DNA from: Candidatus Krumholzibacteriia bacterium | Lineage (GTDB): Bacteria; Krumholzibacteriota; Krumholzibacteriia; JAJRXK01 | Reading direction: 5' to 3' | Assembly: GCA_035268685.1 (NCBI GenBank) | Contig: DATFKK010000034.1 | Location: forward strand, 1 to 36,736 | Length of the DNA: 36,736 nt | Part shown: positions 17,470-24,709 of the stretch, one piece after another | Position numbering within the stretch: the stretch's first letter is position 1 | Layout: every line of letters starts with the position of its first letter | Translations under genes and position numbers: made by a program | Notes under the pieces: model-generated | The model's database searches: none | Told to the model about the DNA's origin: nothing | Seen by the model: the letters and a program-made list of their open reading frames with translations, nothing else

Positions 17470-17517
17470 CCGTCGCCGGCCGCCCGGCGTCGCCGCAGGC
17501 CGCTAGGCGTCGCCGGC
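17461..17517. repeat. Three imperfect GC-rich units spanning two convergent stop codons
   Basis: Units of the form GGCCGCtagnCGTCGCC begin at 17461, 17478 and 17498. The first and third differ at one base over 20. The CTAG in the first copy gives the plus-strand stop (17467-17469) and that in the third gives the minus-strand stop (17503-17505). Within the array CGCCGG (17474-17479) pairs with CCGGCG (17484-17489) over a 4-base loop, so a short hairpin could end transcription in both directions, though there is no T tract. Confidence 0.5.
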
Positions 17518-18912
17518 TTCGGCACCGAGGGTCTGCAGCGTGGCCTCGAGCAGGGCCTCGTCGAAGACCCCACCGGCGGCGAACCAGTCCCGGTGTTCGA
17601 GCAGCTGCGCGCCCACGTCGGAACGATCGAGCGGCAGGGCGGCCGCACGCTCGGCCGTGCCCGACTCCGATGCCCGCACGAGTTCGGCCACGTCGGCGGC
17701 GTGCCGCGCCCCCACCATGCTCTGGGCCACGCCGGCCAACAGCAGATGGGGGTGCACCGACCCGTCGGGCAGGCGGAACTCGATCGTGGGCGGCGTCTCG
17801 AAGCGACCGTCCTCGCTGCGGGCCTGGATCGGCAGCCGCACCAGGGCACCGCGGTCGAACCGGCCCCAGGTGATGCTCTCGGGCGCCTCCTTGCCCTGGT
17901 TCAGGCGCACGAACGACGACGGCTGCCGGTTGCCCCAGGCCATGAGCGCGCCCCCGGCGCGGACCAGTCCACCGATCAACCAAAGGGCCTCGGGCCGGAA
18001 GTCGCCGGCACCGCTTCCTCCGCCGAGGTGCTCGCCGTCCTTCACCGGTGAGAAGTGGAAGTGAAGACCGCTTCCCGCGTGTCCGGCTCGGACCACGGGC
18101 TCGAAGCTGCAGCGCCACCCACGCTGGTGGGCCAGGTTGCGCAGCACCCATTGCGTGAGCACCACGGCGTCGGCCGCCTGCGGTAGCGGGGCCAGACCGA
18201 GTTCGATCTCGTGCTGCTCCCAGGTGATCCCGTCGGTCTCCATCCAACCGACCTCGCTGTGCCCGTACTTCACCGGCACCCCGAGATCGGCCAGATACGC
18301 CATGGCGATGCGCCGCAACTCCGCCCCGAAGACGAAGGGCGTGGTCGAGTGGTAGCCGCGGTCGTCGCTCCCGAAGGTCTCGGCCGTGTCGCTGGGGCGC
18401 CCGAGGAAGTACTCGACCTCGCCCAGCGCGAGGAGGTCGACCCCGCACTCCTGCTGCACGCGCTCGTGGGCGCGTCGGACGACGGTGTCGGGCGAGACGG
18501 GGAGCGCCGCGCCGTCGCGATCGAGATGACGGCACAGCACCGCCAGCGTGGGCTGCTCGGCGAAGGGATCGAGGAAGGCCGTGTCGATGCGCGGCCGCAG
18601 GACGATGTCGCTCGCGCCGGCGCGGATCCCGGCGTCGGCGAACAGCGAACTGCCGTCGGCGCGTTCGCCGCCGAGCAGGGTGTCCTCGAGGTGGGCGCGC
18701 GACATGGGCACGAAGTCCAGCGCCTTGAGCCAGCCGTCGCCACCGACGTGCATCAGGCTGAGCCCGCGGATTCCGTCGGCCTCGACCAGATCGAGCAGGT
18801 CCTCGACCGTCCATTCGGACGGCGGCGTTCCCAGGCGGGCGGCCAGGCGTCCGGCCGGCCGATACGCCACGGGACGTGGAGCGGTGGAGTTGGTGTGCTG
18901 CGGCGCGGCCAT
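17503..18912 (-). CDS. Glutamine-synthetase family protein (class I-like)
   Basis: 469 residues, near GlnA length. The N-terminal beta-grasp part is 'VEDLLDLVEADGIRGLSLM'. The catalytic part has 'ALGEVEYFLG' (metal Glu), 'YGHSEVGWMETDGITWEQHEI' (the 'H.E...GQ.E' metal block; residues beyond 20 omitted), 'GSGLHFHFS' (ATP/metal His), 'GRFDRGALVRLPI' (phosphate Arg) and 'TIEFRLPDGSVHPHLLLAG'. All core ligands look present, so it is likely an active ATP-dependent ligase joining ammonia or an amine to a gamma-carboxylate. No adenylylation loop 'NLY' motif is seen. Sequence near the nucleotide loop departs from typical GlnA, so gamma-glutamyl-amine or another specialised ligase is possible. The start is ATG at 18912 after a G-rich stretch; it is divergent from a saccharopine-dehydrogenase-like gene. 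Confidence 0.83.
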   Translation of the reverse strand: MAAPQHTNSTAPRPVAYRPAGRLAARLGTPPSEWTVEDLLDLVEADGIRGLSLMHVGGDGWLKALDFVPMSRAHLEDTLLGGERADGSSLFADAGIRAGASDIVLRPRIDTAFLDPFAEQPTLAVLCRHLDRDGAALPVSPDTVVRRAHERVQQECGVDLLALGEVEYFLGRPSDTAETFGSDDRGYHSTTPFVFGAELRRIAMAYLADLGVPVKYGHSEVGWMETDGITWEQHEIELGLAPLPQAADAVVLTQWVLRNLAHQRGWRCSFEPVVRAGHAGSGLHFHFSPVKDGEHLGGGSGAGDFRPEALWLIGGLVRAGGALMAWGNRQPSSFVRLNQGKEAPESITWGRFDRGALVRLPIQARSEDGRFETPPTIEFRLPDGSVHPHLLLAGVAQSMVGARHAADVAELVRASESGTAERAAALPLDRSDVGAQLLEHRDWFAAGGVFDEALLEATLQTLGAEAGDA

Positions 18913-19130
18913 GACGACGTCCCCCCGGGAACTGGATCCGTTGCCGTGTGGTGGGACAGGTCCCCACCGCACGATCTCCCGCAAGGTAGTGGCGCACCGC
19001 CGTTCCGAGCAGCCCGACCTTGTGACCTCGACGGACGTATCGGCCCTTGCCCCCTCGTGGGGCCTGCTCTACCCTGACCGTCTCTGGTACCTGCCCGTGC
19101 GCGGAGCGCCGGGTCGGGGCCGCAGGTTCA

Positions 19131-19165
19131 CCGCCCTGGCCGGAGGCCAGGGCGGATTCTGTTTG
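19131..19165 (+). terminator. Intrinsic-terminator-like hairpin in the leader of the dehydrogenase gene
   Basis: A perfect 11-base inverted repeat (19131-19141 with 19145-19155) around a 3-base loop, followed by ATTCTGTTTGT, a U-rich run. It lies within the leader, not after a gene, so it may act as an attenuator. Confidence 0.5.
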
Positions 19166-19181
19166 TCCGTCCCGTGTTCTG

Positions 19182-19213
19182 CTCCCGGGCGCGCCGTCGC
19201 GACGGAGCGGGAG
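19182..19213 (+). promoter_or_regulatory. Second leader hairpin, 30 bases before the start codon
   Basis: CTCCCG (19182-19187) pairs with CGGGAG (19208-19213). Inside it CCGTCGCGACGG (19194-19205) is self-complementary. It lies between the terminator-like hairpin and the ribosome site, so it could affect translation. Confidence 0.4.
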
Positions 19214-19243
19214 GGACCGCAACCGAGCCGAGGAACCGAGTCC

Positions 19244-20395
19244 ATGCGCTATCTGATTCTGGGTGCCGGCCAGCAGGGCCGCGCCATCGCCTTCGATCTG
19301 CTGCGCGACCCGTCGAACGAGGTCGTCCTCGCCGACAACGATCCCGACCTGCTCGAGGACGTCTACTCGTGGCTCGACGACGCCCGTGTCGACCTCGAGC
19401 CCGTCGATGCCGAGAGCCGCGAAGAGGTCCGGGCCGCCATGGAGGACGCCGACGTCGCCGTCAACGCGCTGCCCTACCGCTTCAACCTCGAGGTCACCAC
19501 CGACGCCATCACCACCGGCACGTCGCTGGTCGACCTGGGCGGCAACAACGACACGGTGGCGGCCCAGCTCGAACTCGACCCCGAGGCCCGCGAGGCCGGG
19601 ATCGTGGTGATCCCCGACTGCGGACTGGCGCCCGGCCTGGCCAACATCCTGGCCTCCGACGCCGTCGACCGGTTGAGCCGGGTCGAGAGCGTCCGGATCC
19701 GCGTGGGCGGTCTGCCGCAACGTCCGCAGGGCGAACTCGAGTACATGCTGACCTTCAACGTCGAGGGCCTGCTGAACGAGTACGGCGAGCCGGTGCAGGT
19801 GGTCCGCGACGGCGACCTGATCAACGTCGAGCCGCTCACCGACGTCGAGCGCGTGAACTTCCCCGAGCCCTGGGGCGAGCTCGAGGCCTTCAACACCAGC
19901 GGCGGTCTGTCGACGCTGCCACGCACGCTCGGCCACAAGGTCGAGAACATGGACTACAAGACCCTTCGCTTCCCCGGTCACTGCGACAAGATGCGCGGCC
20001 TGTACGACCAGGGATTGTTCTCGCGCGAACCAAAGGAGACCAGCGAGGGCCCCGTGGTGCCGCGCGAACTCCTCGCGAAGATGATCGAGGACGACTGCAC
20101 CTATCCCGAGGCCGATGTCGTGCTGCTGCGCGTGACGGCCATGGGCACGAAGGGCAGCGTGCCCCTCATGGTGCGCAGCCAGATCATCGATCGCTTCGAC
20201 AAGGAGAACGGGATCACCGCGATGATGCGCATGACCGGTTACCCGGTCGCGATCATCGCCCAGATGATCGCCCGCGGCGACGTCACCGACCGCGGTGTGG
20301 TCCCGGGCGAGCGCGCGGTCGACAAGGAGATCCTGCGCAACGAGCTGAAGCTCCGGGACATCGTGCTCGAGGAGATCGTGAAGGTCGTCGAGTAG
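19244..20395 (+). CDS. Saccharopine dehydrogenase family protein
   Basis: 383-residue NAD(P)-dependent enzyme. The N-terminal Rossmann motif is 'YLILGAGQQGRAIAFDLL', and the acidic 'LADNDPD' that follows suits NAD binding. 'ALPYRFNLEVTTDAI' and 'LVDLGGNND' are family-typical, and the second domain begins with 'IPDCGLAPGLANILASDAV'. Relatives include saccharopine reductases, L-lysine 6-dehydrogenases and enzymes of carboxynorspermidine formation; the length is nearest to the lysine 6-dehydrogenase/short saccharopine dehydrogenase group. It should act on the amino group or imine of an amino acid in the cytoplasm. GAGGA lies about 9 bases before ATG 19244. Placed opposite a glutamine-synthetase-like gene, it hints at shared amino-nitrogen metabolism. 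The exact substrate is unknown. Confidence 0.85.
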   Translation: MRYLILGAGQQGRAIAFDLLRDPSNEVVLADNDPDLLEDVYSWLDDARVDLEPVDAESREEVRAAMEDADVAVNALPYRFNLEVTTDAITTGTSLVDLGGNNDTVAAQLELDPEAREAGIVVIPDCGLAPGLANILASDAVDRLSRVESVRIRVGGLPQRPQGELEYMLTFNVEGLLNEYGEPVQVVRDGDLINVEPLTDVERVNFPEPWGELEAFNTSGGLSTLPRTLGHKVENMDYKTLRFPGHCDKMRGLYDQGLFSREPKETSEGPVVPRELLAKMIEDDCTYPEADVVLLRVTAMGTKGSVPLMVRSQIIDRFDKENGITAMMRMTGYPVAIIAQMIARGDVTDRGVVPGERAVDKEILRNELKLRDIVLEEIVKVVE

Positions 20396-20412
20396 AGCTC
20401 GAGGAAGGTCCC

Positions 20413-22164
20413 ATGTCGCAGCGCGTCCGTCTCCAGGTCGCCGACGTGGCCGCCCGCCACCTCGGCATCGAGCACACGATCGACGATCCCGGCGACGGCC
20501 CGCTCGTGGTCCGCATGCCGGCCTGGTGCCCGGGCAGCTACGTCCTGCGCGAGTACGCGGGACACGTCACCCGCTTCACCGCGACCGACGCCGACGGTGG
20601 CGCGCTCTCCTGGCACAAGCGCGACAAGGCCACGTGGGAGATCGCTCCCGAAGGCGCCCCGACGGTCGTCCTGCGCTACCGGGTGTTCGCCCCCGAACTC
20701 ACCGTTCGCTCGAACGACGTGAGCCACGACCACGCCTTCGTCCACCCGCCGGCGGCCTTCTTCGCCGTCGAGGGGCGTACCGACGAGGCGATCGATCTGC
20801 ACGTGGATCCTCCCACGGGCTGGACGGTCAGCACCGCGCTCGATCCGCACGGCGACGGTTACCGTGCCCACGACTACGACCGTCTGGCCGACTGTCCGCT
20901 CGAGATCGGTCCGCACGACGTCCACCACTTCGAGGTCGCCGGGCGCCGCCACGAGTTCGTGATCCACGGATCGGGCAACCACGACGTCGAGCGGATCGTG
21001 GCCGACACCGAGAAGATCGTGCGTACCGAGGTCGACTTCTTCGGCGGCGAGCCGCCCTACGACCGCTACCTGTTCGTGCTGCACCTGACCCACGACCGCG
21101 GCGGCGGGCTCGAACACGACGACAGTTGCGCCCTGGCCTGGCCCAAGCTCGGCTTCCGCCCCGAGAAGCAGTACCGCAAATTCCTCACGCTGGTCGCCCA
21201 CGAGTTCTTCCACGTGTGGAACGTGCGCCGCATCCGGCCCGAGGCGCTGCTCCCCTACGACTACGCGCGCGAGGCCTACACCACGCTGTTGTGGGTCTTC
21301 GAAGGCTTCACCACCTACTACGACGAGCTCTTCCCGGTGCGCGCGGGCTGCTACGACACGACCACGATGCTCGACCACCTGGCCGAACTGATCGGCCGCG
21401 AGGCGAGCCGCCCGGGGGGATCGGTCCAGTCGCTGGCCGAGAGTTCCTTCGACGCGTGGATCGGTCTGTACCGGCCGAATCCCGACACCCCGAACTCGCA
21501 GACCAACTACTACCTCAAGGGTCTGCTGGTGGCCTGGAAGCTCGACCTGTTCCTGCGCCGCGAGACCGACGACGCGCACTCCCTCGACGACGTGGTCCGG
21601 CACCTGTGGCACGAATACGGCCAGCGCGGCCGCGGGGTGCCCGAAGACGGGATGGTCGCGATCGTCCGCGAGGCCACCGGCGTGGACGTCACGGAGTTCG
21701 TGCGCGCGCACGTCGAGCGGCCCGGACGCATGGAGTACGACGACGTCCTGGCCCACGTCGGGCTCCGGCTGCGCCGCAAGCCCGTGCCGGAGGACGAGGA
21801 GACCCCCGCCTGGATCGGCGCCACGCTCGAACCGGGCGATTCCGGCACGCGTCTCGCACAGGTCTTCCACGGAGGACCGGCCCACGCGGCGGGGCTCATG
21901 GCCGGCGACGTGGTGATCGCCCTCGACGACCACCGGATCGGCCGCGACCTCGACGAGCGCCTGAAGATCCTGCGCCCCGGCGAGACGGTGCGCTGGACCG
22001 CCTTCCGCCGCGATCGGCTCGTGCAGGGCCGCATGACCCTCGGCGAGGACCCGGTGGGAACGCCGGAGATCGTCCCGCTCGAGGGTGCCGACCCGGCGCG
22101 CCGCGCGAGCTTCGAGCGCTGGACGGGCCGGAGCTTCGAAGAATCGGCCGGGCGCGGCGACTGA
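20413..22164 (+). CDS. M61 family metallopeptidase with C-terminal PDZ domain
   Basis: 583 residues from ATG at 20413, with GAGGAAGG upstream. An N-terminal beta-sandwich contains the family's 'VRMPAWCPGSYVLREYAGHV'. The gluzincin zinc site is HEFFH at 263-267 ('VAHEFFHVWNVRRIRP'), with the third ligand E297 in 'VFEGFTTYYDEL'. A PDZ domain spans about 465-545 ('GTRLAQVFHGGPAHAAGLMAGD'). This is the M61 glycyl aminopeptidase architecture. No signal peptide is visible, so it probably acts in the cytoplasm on peptides, favouring N-terminal Gly or Ala by family precedent. It follows the dehydrogenase gene by 17 bases and is likely co-transcribed with it. Confidence 0.93.
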   Translation: MSQRVRLQVADVAARHLGIEHTIDDPGDGPLVVRMPAWCPGSYVLREYAGHVTRFTATDADGGALSWHKRDKATWEIAPEGAPTVVLRYRVFAPELTVRSNDVSHDHAFVHPPAAFFAVEGRTDEAIDLHVDPPTGWTVSTALDPHGDGYRAHDYDRLADCPLEIGPHDVHHFEVAGRRHEFVIHGSGNHDVERIVADTEKIVRTEVDFFGGEPPYDRYLFVLHLTHDRGGGLEHDDSCALAWPKLGFRPEKQYRKFLTLVAHEFFHVWNVRRIRPEALLPYDYAREAYTTLLWVFEGFTTYYDELFPVRAGCYDTTTMLDHLAELIGREASRPGGSVQSLAESSFDAWIGLYRPNPDTPNSQTNYYLKGLLVAWKLDLFLRRETDDAHSLDDVVRHLWHEYGQRGRGVPEDGMVAIVREATGVDVTEFVRAHVERPGRMEYDDVLAHVGLRLRRKPVPEDEETPAWIGATLEPGDSGTRLAQVFHGGPAHAAGLMAGDVVIALDDHRIGRDLDERLKILRPGETVRWTAFRRDRLVQGRMTLGEDPVGTPEIVPLEGADPARRASFERWTGRSFEESAGRGD

Positions 22165-22262
22165 ACGCCGACCGGAAAGCGCTCCCGCTCGGCCCCGGTC
22201 CTGGGCTAGAGTCGTCCGTCGGAGGAACGACTCGGACAGGATGTTCCGAGAACGGGGTCCAG

Positions 22263-23633
22263 TTGCGTCAGGGAAGACCACAGGATCATCGGCCGGCTCG
22301 CCGGCGCTGGCCGGCAGCGATCGCGACGGCGGTCTCGCTGCTGTGTCCGGCCGTGGCCCACGCCTCTCCGTGGAGCCCGCATCCGCTGCACGTGGAGATC
22401 CAGCGGATCTTCCTGATCGCGGTCGTCGCGCTGATCGTGATCTACCTGTTGCGGCACTACGTGTTCACGATCAACCGGCTCTTCGGACGGCAGCGCCATC
22501 CCTATCTCGACGTGGACGCCGCCGACTGGCCGCACGTGACCGTCTGCGTCCCCGCCCACGACGAAGAAGCGGTCCTGCCGCGAATCCTCGAGGCCCTGCT
22601 GCTCGTCGACTATCCGCGCGACCGCTTCCACGTGCTGGTGATCGACGACCGTTCGACCGATCGCACGGGGGAACTGCTCGACGTGTACGCCGAGCGCCAT
22701 CCCCGTCGCATCACCGCCTTCCACCGGCGCGAGGGTCCGGCCGGCAAGGCGGCCGCCCTGAACGACGCCATGGAACTCGTCGACACCGACATCGTGCTGG
22801 TGTTCGACGCCGACTACCTGCCCGGTCGCGGCCTGATCAAACAGCTCGTCGCCCCCTTCTTCGACCCCGAGGTCGGCGCGGTCATGGGCCGCGTGGTCCC
22901 GCTCAACGCCGGCCGCAACCTGCTCACCCGCATGCTCGACCTCGAGCGTGCGGGCGGCTACCAGGTCGACCAGCAGGCCCGCATGAACCTGGGCCTGGTG
23001 CCGCAGTACGGGGGCACGGTCGGTGGCGTACGACGCTCGGCGCTCGAGGCCGTCGGCGGGTGGAACGTGAAGAGCCTGGCCGAGGACACCGACGCCACCT
23101 TCCGCCTGCTGCTCGGCGGCTGGAAGACGGTCTACCAGAACCGCTCGGAGTGCTACGAAGAGGTCCCCGAGACCTGGCCGCAGCGGATCGGGCAGGTCAT
23201 CCGCTGGGCGCGCGGTCACAACCAGGCCATGTTCCGCTACACCGGTCCGCTGTTGCGCAGCCGTCGCATCGGATGGCGCAGCAAGCTCGACGGCGTGCTG
23301 CTGCTCGGGGTGTACGTCCTGTCGCCGCTGCTGGTGCTGGCCTGGGCGGCAGCGCTGTCGCTGTGGCACCTGGGCGTGAACGAATCCGGGGTGGTGATCG
23401 TGCTCGCGGTGGCCAGTTACGCCACGCTCGGCAACTTCGCGACCTTCTTCGAGGTCGCCGCCGCCACGCATCTCGACCGCACCCGCCGGCGCGCCCGGCT
23501 GCTGCCGCTGCTCGCCACCGGCTTCCTGGTCACGGCCCTGTCGGTCACCGGAGGTGCGTTCGTGCAGCTGGCCGCCCTGAGTCCGCACCGCAAGAACTTC
23601 TGGCACAAGACGGCGAGGAACGGCGACTCATGA
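22263..23633 (+). CDS. Processive GT2 polysaccharide synthase with N-terminal signal-like segment
   Basis: 456-residue membrane glycosyltransferase. Catalytic motifs are 'VIDDRSTD' (D128/D129), 'FDADYLP' (DxD, 182-184), 'SLAEDTDAT' (D275 region) and 'QVIRWARGHNQ' (QxxRW, 311-315), the D,D,D,QxxRW set of processive synthases such as BcsA, PgaC and NodC. A membrane helix precedes the catalytic domain (about 48-68) and three or four follow (about 343-437). No ATG or GTG fits. TTG at 22263 gives an N-terminus that looks like a signal peptide ('RRRWPAAIATAVSLLCPAVAHA', basic then hydrophobic, AHA-S). A GTG at about codon 31 would drop it. It should polymerise a sugar and extrude it through the inner membrane. 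The stop overlaps the next ATG. Confidence 0.88.
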   Translation: MRQGRPQDHRPARRRWPAAIATAVSLLCPAVAHASPWSPHPLHVEIQRIFLIAVVALIVIYLLRHYVFTINRLFGRQRHPYLDVDAADWPHVTVCVPAHDEEAVLPRILEALLLVDYPRDRFHVLVIDDRSTDRTGELLDVYAERHPRRITAFHRREGPAGKAAALNDAMELVDTDIVLVFDADYLPGRGLIKQLVAPFFDPEVGAVMGRVVPLNAGRNLLTRMLDLERAGGYQVDQQARMNLGLVPQYGGTVGGVRRSALEAVGGWNVKSLAEDTDATFRLLLGGWKTVYQNRSECYEEVPETWPQRIGQVIRWARGHNQAMFRYTGPLLRSRRIGWRSKLDGVLLLGVYVLSPLLVLAWAAALSLWHLGVNESGVVIVLAVASYATLGNFATFFEVAAATHLDRTRRRARLLPLLATGFLVTALSVTGGAFVQLAALSPHRKNFWHKTARNGDS

Positions 23634-24709
23634 GCGTGACCGTCGTCACCGTGCTGTTCTTCGCGCTCGTCGTGGGTCTGCTGCTGGTACCCCTGGTACC
23701 GGCGCTGCGCGAGATCCGCAGCCGCTTCGACGCCGAGGCCCTGCCCATCGCGGCCGACGGAAGGGTCTCGTCCACCTACTTCGCCGAGCGCTTCCGCGCC
23801 GTCCTGGCCGATCGGCTGGCCGGTCCGGTCGAAGAGGTCCGGGCGAACGGTCAGCTCCTGCGGGGCCGGATCGACGGGGGCGAGTCCTTCGTGGTGTTGC
23901 CCGCCGCGCAGACGCGGGTCCCGGTCGACCACGACTCGCCGGACGAGACCATGGTCCTGGCCGTGGGCGATCTCGAGGTCGAGCCCGAGCGTGCGGTGGG
24001 GCGCGAGGTCTTCGCCGAGGGCGACGTCCGGACCGGAGACCACGCCGTGCTGCGCGCCACGCTGGCCGACGGCGACGTCACACTGGGTGAGGGAACCACC
24101 AGCCTGCGCTGGATCCACGCCGACGGCGAGGTGCGGGTCGGGCCGCGCGCCCTCCTGCACGGGCGCGTGTCGGCCGGTCGCAGGATCCGTGTGGCCGAGG
24201 GCGTCCGGTTCGAGCGGCTGCACGCTCCCCGGGTCGAATTCGGCAACCCGATCGACCCCGAGCCCCGCCCGCCCGAGGACCTGCGACCGTCGGGCCCCGA
24301 GGACCTCGACCCGCGCACCGAGACCGCGGCCGGACGCACCATCGTCCACGGCGACGTGACCCTGCCGGCCGGCACGCGGTGGACGGGCGACCTGGTCGTG
24401 AGGGGATCACTGCGCGCCGGACCGGAAACGCGGATCGAGGGATCGGTGAAGGCACGCGGCGTGCACCTGGAGTCCTCGACCGTCGTCACCGGGTCGGTGG
24501 TCAGCACGAAGGGCGCTTCGATCGGGCCCGAGGTCCGGATCGACGGCCTGTTGATCACCGAGGGTCACGTGCGACTGGGCCACGGCAGCGTCGTCGGCCG
24601 CGAACCCGACACGGCGACCCTGCGGGCCGAGACCATCGACGTCGAGGCCGGCTGCGTGGTCCACGGTACGGTCTGGGTGACCGAAGACGGAGGATGGACC
24701 GAATCGTGA
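23630..24709 (+). CDS. Membrane-anchored bactofilin-like polymer-forming protein
   Basis: 359 residues from ATG at 23630, overlapping the TGA of the synthase (ATGA). One hydrophobic helix at about 3-25 ('TVVTVLFFALVVGLLLVPLVP') anchors it. After a mixed domain come two blocks of short repeated strands with regularly placed Gly and Val: about 100-190 ('VLRATLADGDVTLGEGTTS') and about 215-350 ('DVTLPAGTRWTGDLVVRGSL', 'RIEGSVKARGVHLESSTVV', 'RIDGLLITEGHVRLGHGS'). This is the right-handed beta-helix pattern of bactofilins, which form filaments without nucleotide. Typical bactofilins are shorter (120-180 residues) and often unanchored, so this one is long and double. It may scaffold the synthase next door. 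The assignment rests on the repeat pattern alone. Confidence 0.72.
   Translation: MSVTVVTVLFFALVVGLLLVPLVPALREIRSRFDAEALPIAADGRVSSTYFAERFRAVLADRLAGPVEEVRANGQLLRGRIDGGESFVVLPAAQTRVPVDHDSPDETMVLAVGDLEVEPERAVGREVFAEGDVRTGDHAVLRATLADGDVTLGEGTTSLRWIHADGEVRVGPRALLHGRVSAGRRIRVAEGVRFERLHAPRVEFGNPIDPEPRPPEDLRPSGPEDLDPRTETAAGRTIVHGDVTLPAGTRWTGDLVVRGSLRAGPETRIEGSVKARGVHLESSTVVTGSVVSTKGASIGPEVRIDGLLITEGHVRLGHGSVVGREPDTATLRAETIDVEAGCVVHGTVWVTEDGGWTES

Larger units (their letters stand above)
18913..19243. promoter_or_regulatory. Divergent intergenic region with candidate promoter and structured leader
   Basis: 331 bases between divergent starts. On the plus strand TTGCCC (19047-19052), 17 bases and TACCCT (19070-19075) form a promoter-like pair, giving a leader of about 160 bases before ATG 19244. 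The leader holds two strong hairpins (listed separately). The frame of the downstream gene is open through the leader, but the family-typical N-terminus and GAGGA support the ATG. For the minus gene only a weak TACCTT-type -10 is visible. Confidence 0.4.

Noticed and set aside
19082-19243. Known riboswitch, SRP RNA or RNase P RNA in the leader
   Set aside because: I looked for the conserved cores of glycine, guanidine, SAM and SRP RNAs and saw none; only generic hairpins remain.
17339-19981. 880-codon open frame on the minus strand across the barrel, GS-like and dehydrogenase genes
   Set aside because: It reads antisense or out of frame to genes with clear motifs, and its composition is repetitive Arg/Gly/Ala.
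20239-22281. 680-codon open frame antisense to the M61 peptidase
   Set aside because: The sense frame has HEFFH and PDZ motifs; the antisense frame has only Val/Arg/His-rich shadow sequence.
24694-24705. ATG at 24694 as start of the fusion gene
   Set aside because: GGAGG directly touches this ATG, leaving no spacer. GTG at 24706 has 12 bases and the same stop-start overlap as its neighbours.
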